Assembly: GCA_910577235.1 (NCBI GenBank)
Contig: CAJTMX010000007.1
Span: 28,072-92,071 of the forward strand
Direction: 5' to 3'
DNA from: an uncultured Acetatifactor sp.
GTDB lineage: Bacteria; Bacillota; Clostridia; Lachnospirales; Lachnospiraceae
Length of the DNA stretch: 64,000 nt
Within the stretch, counting starts at the first letter, position 1. Every line of letters begins with the position of its first letter. The notes under the pieces are model-generated. The model had not been told where the DNA came from and made no database searches. It worked only from the letters and a program-made list of their open reading frames with translations. Positions 43,883-50,878 of the stretch are shown here, in pieces. Both the position numbers and the translations under genes were made by a program.

Positions 43883-44443
43883 ATGAGCGATATTATGCAA
43901 TTCGCGTGCAGAGAAGAATTCAGAAACTGGCTTGGGGAGCATTGTCTTAGCAGCGAGGGTATCTGGCTTGTGTTTGGCAAATCCGGCGGACCGGAAACCG
44001 TAAAGGCGGGAGAGGCCCTTGAAGAGGCCCTGTGCTTTGGATGGATCGACGGACAGATGCAGAGCATTGACGATAAGTCCTATAGGAAATATTTTTCCAT
44101 GCGCAGAGATAAGAGCAAGTGGTCGGAGAAAAATAAGGCATTGGCACAGAATCTGGAAGAACGGGGGCTTATGACCGATTTTGGCAGAAAGAAGATAGAG
44201 GAGGCCAAACAAAACGGCCAGTGGGACGCGCCCAAGCCTGTGGCGGTCACGGAGGAACAGATCGCTGCCCTGTCCGCGCTGCTGGAGGGATATGAGCCTG
44301 CGTTCACAAATTTCCAAGCCATGTCCCCCTCTGTAAAGAAGACTTACGCACGGGCGTATTTTGATGCCAAGACCGATGCCGGGCGGGAAAAGCGGATTGC
44401 CTGGATGGTGGACAGGCTTAACAAAAATCTGAAACCGATGTAG
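43883..44443 (+). CDS. YdeI/OmpD-associated family protein
   Basis: A 186-residue soluble protein with 'GIWLVFGKSG', 'EALCFGWIDGQMQSID' (about 48-63) and 'RRDKSKWSEKNKALAQ', the standard opening of the YdeI/OmpD-associated family. The tail includes 'KTYARAYFDAKTDAGREKRI', also typical. Its biochemical role is unknown; distant homologues affect stress or bacteriocin tolerance. ATG 43883 is six bases from GGGAG, and ATG 43880 is the alternative. Probably unrelated to glycan synthesis. Confidence 0.85.
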   Translation: MSDIMQFACREEFRNWLGEHCLSSEGIWLVFGKSGGPETVKAGEALEEALCFGWIDGQMQSIDDKSYRKYFSMRRDKSKWSEKNKALAQNLEERGLMTDFGRKKIEEAKQNGQWDAPKPVAVTEEQIAALSALLEGYEPAFTNFQAMSPSVKKTYARAYFDAKTDAGREKRIAWMVDRLNKNLKPM

Positions 44444-44484
44444 CCGTTAGACTGCATCATCAGTACATTAAAAAGGGATGGGAT

Positions 44485-46302
44485 ATGGGCACAAAAATCG
44501 CGGTGTTATCCAATGTAAATATGAATTATGTCATCCGGCTGCTGAAAAAAGAGTATCAGGTATACGAGGCGGAAGGCTATGGCAATGAGCTGGGAGTCTT
44601 GCTGAACAGGCAGTCCTCATACTACGATTTTGCGCCGGAGATCACCTTTCTGCTCATGGATCTGATGGAATTGCTGGGACATGATCTGGACTTGCAGGAG
44701 AGCTGGAAGACAGGTATACAGCAGACAGATACGGAGGCCGGAGAGTCAGGCAGAGAGCGGACAGATACAGAGGCCGGGGAGTCAGGCAGACAGCCGACAG
44801 ACGGGGAGACTGAGAAAGAGCAGGAAGTTCCCCACATGCCTGCAGGTATGCGAAACTGGCTCTTACAGATGGAGAGCTGTATACAGCCGGGGCGGCTGTA
44901 CTATCTGTCCGATGCCTGGCTGTGGGGGCCGGAGATCGGCGCGCTGCCCAGGCCCTGGGTGCGGCAGGAGCTGGAACGGCAGTGGCTGGAGGGCGTCCTG
45001 TGGTTACAGCGCCGCCATGAAAATGTCCGTCTCTTTCCCTATCGGCAGGTCATCGGAAAACTGGGGGAGGAGAACAGCTTTTCCCTGAAAATGTGGTATC
45101 TGGGCAAGATACTGCACACCAATGAGGCGCAGAAAAGACTGGCGCGGGAGATAGCGGCTCTGACTGAGACAGAGGGCAGAGTAGCAAAAAAGGTGCTGCT
45201 GGTAGACTTGGACAACACCCTCTGGGGAGGGCTGGCAGGTGAGCGGGAACACACGCTCCTGGAATTGTCGGAGGATCATCAGGGCCTGGCCTATAAGAAC
45301 GCCCAGCGGGTGCTGCGGCTGATAGAACAGTCCGGCGCGGTGCTGGGTATCGTGTCCAAAAACAATGAGGAGGACGCCCTGGAGGTGATCCGCAGCCATC
45401 CTCACATGGTGCTGCGGCAGGAGGATTTCGCCATATGGCGGATCAACTGGGAACCCAAGCACGAAAATATCCGCCAGATCGCCCAGGACCTGAATCTAGG
45501 CCTGGATTCCATCGTGTTCTGGGACGACAGCCCGGCGGAGCGGGAGCTGGTAAAGCAGATGCTGCCCCAGGTGGAAGTGCCCTCTTTTCCTGAGAGACCG
45601 GAAGAACTGGCCCCGGCGCTCACAGAGATCTATGAAAAATATTTCCGCAAGGCCCGGCTCACCGAGGAGGACGGACAGAAGACAAAACAGTACGCGGAAA
45701 ATGAAAAGCGCAGCCATTTCAAACGGCAGACAGGGGATTTTGACCAATATCTGCGCGGTCTGGGCCTCAAGATACAGCCCATGGACCCTGCGGCCCATAT
45801 GGAGCGGCTGGCGCAGCTATTTAACAAGACCAATCAGTTTAACCTGACCACAATTCGCCATACACAGGAAGAAATGCAAAAGATAGTGGCGGATTCTTCC
45901 AAAAAGGTGTATCTTTATAGAGTGGAGGACCGTTTCGGAGATTACGGCATCGTCTCGGCAGCCATCGTGGACATGGCTGGAGAAGAGCCGATTCTTGCGG
46001 AATGGGTACTGAGCTGCCGGGTGATGGGCAGGCAGGTGGAGGACGCCCTGCTGGGCCATATGGAGGGCGAGCTCCAGGCAGCAGGCTACGAAATACTGCG
46101 GGGCCGCTATGTACCCACGGCGAAAAACCAGCCTGTATCCGGACTCTACCAGCGCATGGGCTATCAGCCGGTCTCCCGGGAGATCTCCCGGGAAGAGGAC
46201 GGCGCGTTGCAGTACCGCATACATCTGAAAGAGCGGCCTGCGCGGGGGACGCATGTGACATGGGCGGGAACCGAGACAAAGAATTGGAAACAACCGGAAT
46301 AG
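44485..46302 (+). CDS. FkbH-like HAD-IIIC enzyme, acyl-ACP forming
   Basis: A 605-residue protein of FkbH type. The N-terminal part (about 1-220) has an SGNH-like fold region starting 'KIAVLSNVNMNYVI'. The HAD domain (about 232-390) has the catalytic D-L-D-N-T at 241-245 (nucleophile Asp241), 'GIVSKNNEEDA' and 'WDDSPAERELV'. The C-terminus (about 410-590) is GNAT-like. FkbH enzymes take 1,3-bisphosphoglycerate, remove phosphate and load glyceryl (or a related short hydroxy-acyl) onto an acyl carrier protein, such as the one encoded directly downstream. A 12-residue tandem repeat is inserted near residues 81-105 without breaking the frame. Expected role: supply an acyl group for a sugar amine, here plausibly pseudaminic acid. 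Confidence 0.85.
   Translation: MGTKIAVLSNVNMNYVIRLLKKEYQVYEAEGYGNELGVLLNRQSSYYDFAPEITFLLMDLMELLGHDLDLQESWKTGIQQTDTEAGESGRERTDTEAGESGRQPTDGETEKEQEVPHMPAGMRNWLLQMESCIQPGRLYYLSDAWLWGPEIGALPRPWVRQELERQWLEGVLWLQRRHENVRLFPYRQVIGKLGEENSFSLKMWYLGKILHTNEAQKRLAREIAALTETEGRVAKKVLLVDLDNTLWGGLAGEREHTLLELSEDHQGLAYKNAQRVLRLIEQSGAVLGIVSKNNEEDALEVIRSHPHMVLRQEDFAIWRINWEPKHENIRQIAQDLNLGLDSIVFWDDSPAERELVKQMLPQVEVPSFPERPEELAPALTEIYEKYFRKARLTEEDGQKTKQYAENEKRSHFKRQTGDFDQYLRGLGLKIQPMDPAAHMERLAQLFNKTNQFNLTTIRHTQEEMQKIVADSSKKVYLYRVEDRFGDYGIVSAAIVDMAGEEPILAEWVLSCRVMGRQVEDALLGHMEGELQAAGYEILRGRYVPTAKNQPVSGLYQRMGYQPVSREISREEDGALQYRIHLKERPARGTHVTWAGTETKNWKQPE
44725..44796 (+). repeat. 36-nt in-frame tandem repeat inside the FkbH-like gene
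   Basis: Two near-identical 36-nt units begin at 44725 and 44761, each encoding TDTEAGESGR plus two residues, and a shorter third unit (TDGETE) follows. The insert lies in a linker, so copy number changes would be tolerated. Confidence 0.85.
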
Positions 46303-46410
46303 AAACTTTTACAGAGTCCCAAGCAGAGCGGCAGCGGAAACAATATATGATAACCGCAGCAGGAACATAAAAGGCAAATACACTATAAAAACCAGAATCG
46401 GAGGACAGCA

Positions 46411-46626
46411 TTGAAAGAACAGATCATTGATATTATCACAGAAATCTTACAGGTACCGGCGGGCACAGTGACCGAGGACACCCGGATAGAAGACCTGGAG
46501 GAATGGGACTCTCTGGCCCAAGTCCTGATCATTGGCGAACTGGAATCCCGCCTTGGAATCGCCATATCTCTGGAGGAAGCGGAGGAGATGACCGGAGTAG
46601 CCGATTTTCTGAATAAAGCGCAGTAG
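46411..46626 (+). CDS. acyl carrier protein
   Basis: A 71-residue acidic helical protein with 'EEWDSLAQVLIIGELE'. Ser34 in D-S-L is the phosphopantetheine attachment site, and the following helix II is typical of ACPs paired with FkbH enzymes. The start codon is TTG, six bases after GGAGG; no ATG fits. It should carry the glyceryl-like group made by the upstream enzyme and hand it to an N- or O-acyltransferase, possibly the PseH-like protein encoded next. No ketosynthase or other fatty acid genes are nearby, so a fatty acid role is unlikely. Confidence 0.9.
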   Translation: MKEQIIDIITEILQVPAGTVTEDTRIEDLEEWDSLAQVLIIGELESRLGIAISLEEAEEMTGVADFLNKAQ

Positions 46627-46744
46627 GGGCCGGATCGGCGCTGGAGCATACAAACTCCCGTTTCGGGGTGCAATCGAGAGAGAACGTCCTATTTGTATAT
46701 CTATTGGAGCAACACGACAAGCATACGATATGCGAGGTAAAGCT

Positions 46745-47293
46745 ATGAGCGTAACACTGCGAGAAATAAAGGAGTCCGATCTGGAGAATATCATGCGCTG
46801 GAGGATGGACCCGGATATCACCCGCTATATGAACACAGATCCGAAACTCACTCCGGAGGGCCAGAAAAAATGGCTGGCCTCCATAAACGGCAACCCGGAT
46901 GTCCGCTACTGGATGATCCTGATAGACGGCCAGGAGGCCGGCGTCATCAACCTCACCGGACTTACCCGTGAGGACGGCATACTGGGCTGGGCCTACTATA
47001 TAGGCGTAAAGAAACTGCGCGGCCTGAAGACAGCCCTGTCTTTGGAGATGAGTCTGTACGACCACATCTTCTACAGCCTGGGCAAAAATGCCCTGATCAG
47101 CGACGTCTTCACTCTGAACAAAGGCGTGATCCAGCTCCATCTCCTATGCGGCTGCGAGATCACCGATGAAAAAAAGTCCCACATCACCAAAGGCGGTCAA
47201 GCCTACGACGTAACATTCCTACGCATGACCAAAGAGCGCTGGCAACAAATAAGAACAACCAAGAAATACGACCATATTTCCTATGAAACCTAA
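46745..47293 (+). CDS. pseH: UDP-4-amino-sugar N-acetyltransferase, PseH
   Basis: Third step of the pathway: acylation of the 4-amino group of UDP-4-amino-4,6-dideoxy-N-acetyl-beta-L-altrosamine. The 182-residue GNAT protein has the PseH pattern 'LREIKESDLENIMRWRMDP' (about 4-22), 'YMNTDPKLTPEGQKKWL' and 'INLTGL...GWAYYIG'. ATG 46745 is preferred (GAGG seven bases away) to ATG 46730. Because an ACP gene lies immediately upstream, this enzyme might use an acyl-ACP instead of acetyl-CoA; that is speculation. The 3' half switches to C- and A-rich codon choice. Confidence 0.85.
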   Translation: MSVTLREIKESDLENIMRWRMDPDITRYMNTDPKLTPEGQKKWLASINGNPDVRYWMILIDGQEAGVINLTGLTREDGILGWAYYIGVKKLRGLKTALSLEMSLYDHIFYSLGKNALISDVFTLNKGVIQLHLLCGCEITDEKKSHITKGGQAYDVTFLRMTKERWQQIRTTKKYDHISYET

Positions 47294-47450
47294 TATCTGT
47301 TTTTTATTTTACTCTATTTCGGAAGGATATATCCGCTGAAAATGAGGCAATAAATACGCATTGCGGGTTACACGCAAATATTCTATAATCAAATAGATAA
47401 ATCGGTATTTGGCGTATCGCAGTATCTTTTATGCCGTTGCCGGCAGCCAG

Positions 47451-47584
47451 CTCCAGATGGGGTATGTCCCTGGCAGGACCGTATGAACACGTCGGCGCTT
47501 GGCGAAGTATTTTTGAGCCTAGCGTCCGCTACGCTGTTCAACCGAGCGAGAGCGTGTCCAGCCAGGGACATACCCCATCTGGAG
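47451..47584. repeat. perfect 24-bp inverted repeat flanking an 86-bp core
   Basis: The arms are 47451-47474 (starting CTCCAGATGGGG) and its exact reverse complement at 47561-47584. The core between them has further small dyads such as AGCGTCCGCTACGCT. The element sits in the 418-base gap 47294-47711, which has no credible gene. It looks like a mobile palindromic repeat (MITE or REP-like) or a structured RNA. No transposase is present. Sequence from 47294 to 47440 shows nothing recognisable. Confidence 0.85.
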
Positions 47585-47682
47585 CGTCCCCCTGCGGCAC
47601 CCCAACATCACTTGAAACGCCCCTGCGGCACCCACCAGCCAGCGTCCAAACATCGCCAGAAACGCCCCTGCGGCGCCCCAAC
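47585..47682 (+). repeat. GC-rich direct repeats before pseI
   Basis: Three copies of a CCCCTGCGGC-A/G-CCC core occur at about 47588-47603, 47620-47633 and 47665-47679. The last two are preceded by GAAACG, and the first and third are followed by CAACAT. They fill the space between the inverted repeat and the pseI ribosome site (GAAAGGA). Confidence 0.75.
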
Positions 47683-47711
47683 ATAATAACCCGCACCACA
47701 GAAAGGACACC

Positions 47712-48767
47712 ATGAAAAAACAAATAAAAATCGGCGACCACCTAATCAGCGAAACCTCCCCCACCTTCATCGTAGCGGAAATGTCCGGCAACCACAACAT
47801 GGACTTCGACCGCGCCGTAGACATCATGAAAGCAGCAAAACAGGCAGGAGCGGACGCCATAAAGATCCAGACCTACACGGCGGATACCATCACGCTGGAT
47901 TGCGACGCCCCCTGCTTTCAGATCACCCAGGGGACGCTGTGGGACGGCATCACACTGCACAAACTCTACGAGACGGCATACACCCCCTGGGAGTGGCAGC
48001 CAAAGCTCAAAAAGCTGGCCCGGGAAATGGGGCTGATCCTGTTTTCCTCCCCCTTCGACTTCTCCAGCGTGGATTTTCTGGAGGAGATGGACGTACCGGC
48101 CTACAAGGTTGCATCCTTTGAGATCACCGATATCCCGCTGATACGCAAGATCGCCCGGCTGGGCAAACCGGTGATCCTGGCTACGGGCATCGCCCGGCTG
48201 GCGGATATAGAGCTGGCGGTACAGACCTGCCGGGAGGAAGGAAACGAGCAGGTGATCCTGCTCAAATGCTGCTCGGCCTATCCCACTCCCTACGAGGATG
48301 TGAATCTGCGCACGATTCCCAGCATGGCACAGACTTTTGACTGTCTGGCGGGCCTGTCCGATCACACCATGGGCTCGGCGGTGGCTGCCGGGGCGGTGGC
48401 CCTGGGGGCCAGAATGGTGGAAAAACATATGACGCTGCGCCGCAGCGACGGTGGCCCGGACGCCGCTTTTTCCATGGAACCCCAGGAGTTTAAGGAGATG
48501 GTGGACAATATCCGCATCGTGGAGAAGGCGCTGGGAAGAGTGACCTACGACCTGTCGGACAAGCAGGTCCGGGAGAGGGAACACAGCCGTTCCCTGTTTG
48601 TGGCCAAAGATATGAAGGCCGGGGACGTGTTTACCCCGGATAATCTGCGGTCCGTGAGACCGGCTGACGGGCTGCACACCAAGTATTATGAACAGCTGTT
48701 GGGCAAAAAGATCACCCGTGATACCAAAATGGGAACTCCCATGACTTGGGATCTTGCCGGAGAGTAA
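47712..48767 (+). CDS. pseI: pseudaminic acid synthase, PseI
   Basis: Condenses phosphoenolpyruvate with 2,4-diacetamido-2,4,6-trideoxy-L-altrose to give pseudaminic acid. The 351-residue NeuB-family protein has the TIM barrel (about 15-275) with 'FIVAEMSGNHNMDFDRA', 'ADAIKIQTYTADTITLD', 'FSSPFDFSSVDFLE' and 'VEKHMTLRRSDGGPDAAFS'. The C-terminal SAF antifreeze-like domain (about 290-351) has 'GDVFTPDNLRSVRP'. 'YTADTITLDC' and 'GPDAAFS' favour PseI over NeuB or LegI. The gene stands alone behind the repeat element and in front of pseG. Confidence 0.92.
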   Translation: MKKQIKIGDHLISETSPTFIVAEMSGNHNMDFDRAVDIMKAAKQAGADAIKIQTYTADTITLDCDAPCFQITQGTLWDGITLHKLYETAYTPWEWQPKLKKLAREMGLILFSSPFDFSSVDFLEEMDVPAYKVASFEITDIPLIRKIARLGKPVILATGIARLADIELAVQTCREEGNEQVILLKCCSAYPTPYEDVNLRTIPSMAQTFDCLAGLSDHTMGSAVAAGAVALGARMVEKHMTLRRSDGGPDAAFSMEPQEFKEMVDNIRIVEKALGRVTYDLSDKQVREREHSRSLFVAKDMKAGDVFTPDNLRSVRPADGLHTKYYEQLLGKKITRDTKMGTPMTWDLAGE

Positions 48768-48834
48768 ATCCTTTCGGCCATGCATCCGAATAGGCAATAC
48801 AGCATAGGCGCTTTATGCGTACAGACACATGCCT

Positions 48835-48866
48835 GGAATGAGACAAACCCGGAATGAAACAAGCCC
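48835..48866 (+). repeat. 16-bp tandem direct repeat before pseG
   Basis: GGAATGA-G/A-ACAA-A/G-CCC is repeated head to tail at 48835-48850 and 48851-48866, just upstream of the pseG ribosome site. Function unknown; could be slippage or an operator. Confidence 0.6.
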
Positions 48867-48892
48867 GGAAACGGCTTGTGGGAGGAAAGGTT

Positions 48893-49975
48893 TTGTATGA
48901 GGAAAGCAAAGTGAGCAAGATTACAGCGGCAGAGAAAAATCCGGATATTGTGATCCGCGCGGACGGCAACGCCGAGATCGGCGCGGGACATTTGATGCGC
49001 TGTCTGGCTATTGCGGACGAGATCCGGGAGAGAGAGAGGGTTGTTTTCTGGTGCGCGGACGAAAGCGGCGCGACCCAGGCACGGGCAAGAGGTTATAAGG
49101 CTCTGGCGCTGGGCACGGATTACCGCCGGATGGCCCAGGAAGTTCCCCTGCTGGAGAAAGCGGCCGGAGAGGGCAGAAAAGCATTTCTGGTGGACAGCTA
49201 TTATATAGACGCCGGGTATCTACAGGCGCTGCGGGCATACGGCAGCGTGTATCTGCTGGAGGACGTGCCGGGCCATATCTGGCCCGTGGACGGCGTGATC
49301 AATTATAACGCGTTTGCCAGGGAGGAGGACTACCGAAGGATCTATGGGCGGGGAACTTTCCCCCGGTTATATATCGGCCCGGCGTATGTCCCTCTGCGCC
49401 GCCAGTTTTCGGAGTCCGCCGGGTCCATGCCCCAGGCAGGGCCGGTGGAGAGAGTGCTGGTCACTACAGGAGGCGGAGACAGCGGGAACATAGCCGGAAA
49501 GATCTTGGAGAAGATCGAAGATATAGATTGTGAGATCCATGTGGTGTCCGGACCTTACAATCCCAACGGCGGGTGGCTTGACGGTTATGCCTCCACCCAT
49601 CCCCGGGTAAAGGTACACCGGCAGGTGACGGACATGGCGGGGCTGATGCGGGGATGCGATCTGGCGGTGACGGCGGGAGGGACTACAGTGTATGAGCTGT
49701 GCGCCTTGGGAGTGCCGTTTGTCTGTTTCTCCTATGCCGAAAACCAGGAGGCATTGACAGCATATGTGGGACAAGGGGACATGGGCTGGAACGCAGGGGA
49801 ATTTCATCACGATCCGAAAGGGACACTGGAACGCATTGACAGCCTGGTCCGTCAGGCAATGGCGCGGCCGGGGCTGCGTCGGCGTATGTCTGCCAGAGCC
49901 AAGGTATTGGTGGACGGCCGGGGGGCAAAGAGACTGGCGGAGGCGCTGGAGGCTGCGGCGTATATGGATCAGTAA
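48893..49975 (+). CDS. pseG: UDP-sugar hydrolase of the pseudaminic acid pathway, PseG
   Basis: Removes UDP from UDP-2,4-diacetamido-2,4,6-trideoxy-beta-L-altropyranose before PseI acts. The GT-B-like protein has 'IVIRADGNAEIGAGHLMRC' near the N-terminus, where the His of G-H-L-M-R-C is the catalytic base, then 'TTGGGDSGN' and 'TAGGTTVYELCALGVPFVC'. The true start is not ATG. TTG 48893 has GGAGG seven bases away, and GTG 48911 has GAGG eight bases away; an ATG at 48854 lacks a site. With TTG the length is 360, close to PseG from other bacteria plus a short N-terminal extension. Confidence 0.88.
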   Translation: MYEESKVSKITAAEKNPDIVIRADGNAEIGAGHLMRCLAIADEIRERERVVFWCADESGATQARARGYKALALGTDYRRMAQEVPLLEKAAGEGRKAFLVDSYYIDAGYLQALRAYGSVYLLEDVPGHIWPVDGVINYNAFAREEDYRRIYGRGTFPRLYIGPAYVPLRRQFSESAGSMPQAGPVERVLVTTGGGDSGNIAGKILEKIEDIDCEIHVVSGPYNPNGGWLDGYASTHPRVKVHRQVTDMAGLMRGCDLAVTAGGTTVYELCALGVPFVCFSYAENQEALTAYVGQGDMGWNAGEFHHDPKGTLERIDSLVRQAMARPGLRRRMSARAKVLVDGRGAKRLAEALEAAAYMDQ

Positions 49976-49993
49976 TGCAGAGGTGGCAGGAAT

Positions 49994-50857
49994 TTGAATA
50001 CGGACAGGCAGAAAAGCGTAATAAAAGAAAAAATCATATATGGAATCTGCGGTGTGATTGTGATGCTGGCATTGCTCCCGTTTTTAACAGGCAGTGAGCG
50101 GAAGACGGATACACAGGCGCAGGTACTGTTTCTGGGAGACAGTATCGTGGGCCAGTACAGGGATGAGACTTCGATTCCCATGCTGATCGCACAGATGCTG
50201 GACGTGAAGGTTGCCAACGGCGCATTTGGAGGCACCACCATGAGCTTGCAGAACCGGGATTGGCGGGACGCATATTATTGGGACGGCCTTTCCTGCACAC
50301 AGCTTGCCAGGGCTGTGGCGGCTCAGGATTTTGGCCTGCAGCAGACCATCCGCACCAAAGATTATGTCACCATGGATTTTATTGATTATGTGGACGAACT
50401 GGATTGTCTGGATCTCACATCGGTGGAGACATTGGTCATCAGTTACGGGATGAACGACTATACCACCGGCAGTTCCATATGCAATGAGGACGATCCAACG
50501 GACCCCTACACCATGCAGGGAGCCATGCGCGTAGGCATAGATTATCTGCGGCGAAGTTACCCGCAGCTGCGGATTATTTTTATCAGCCCCACGTACTGCT
50601 GGTTTGTCAATACCCAGGGGGTTACGGACGAAACCTGTGAGACCAACGATTTCGGGGGCGGGTATCTGGAGGACTATGTGGAGGCACAGCGCCAGGTGGC
50701 TCAGGAGAGCGGCGTGGAGTTTGTAGATCTGTACCATGCCTATTATCCCCATGAGGAGTTCATGGATTGGGTACTGTACACCAATGACGGGATACATCCC
50801 AGTGAGCAGGGAAGAGAAAAGATAGCCGGGACATTGGCGGAATTATTGCGAGATTAA
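49994..50857 (+). CDS. membrane-anchored SGNH/GDSL hydrolase
   Basis: A 287-residue protein starting with TTG (AGGTGGCAGGA upstream). An N-terminal anchor (about 14-31) is followed by an outside SGNH domain with GDS at 48-50 (Ser50), 'GAFGGTTMS' (block II Gly), 'SYGMNDY' with G-x-N-D at 152-155, and 'DGIHPS' with Asp265 and His268. All catalytic positions are present. It likely acts as glycan O-acyl esterase or transferase on the outer face. The domain is close to those in the genes at 28730 and 62811. It follows pseG by 18 bases, placing it in the pseudaminic acid unit. Confidence 0.85.
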   Translation: MNTDRQKSVIKEKIIYGICGVIVMLALLPFLTGSERKTDTQAQVLFLGDSIVGQYRDETSIPMLIAQMLDVKVANGAFGGTTMSLQNRDWRDAYYWDGLSCTQLARAVAAQDFGLQQTIRTKDYVTMDFIDYVDELDCLDLTSVETLVISYGMNDYTTGSSICNEDDPTDPYTMQGAMRVGIDYLRRSYPQLRIIFISPTYCWFVNTQGVTDETCETNDFGGGYLEDYVEAQRQVAQESGVEFVDLYHAYYPHEEFMDWVLYTNDGIHPSEQGREKIAGTLAELLRD

Positions 50858-50878
50858 AAGGACAGGAATGAGGCTGAA

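Noticed and set aside
47451..47584. A simple rho-independent terminator after pseH
   Set aside because: The arms are 24 bp with an 86-bp core and no T-run. The length and structure fit a repeat element better.
12920..49975. Legionaminic or sialic acid pathway
   Set aside because: The dehydratase is PseB-type, the hydrolase is PseG-type with the G-H-L-M-R-C motif, and no NeuC/LegG epimerase or GlcN-1-P guanylyltransferase is present.
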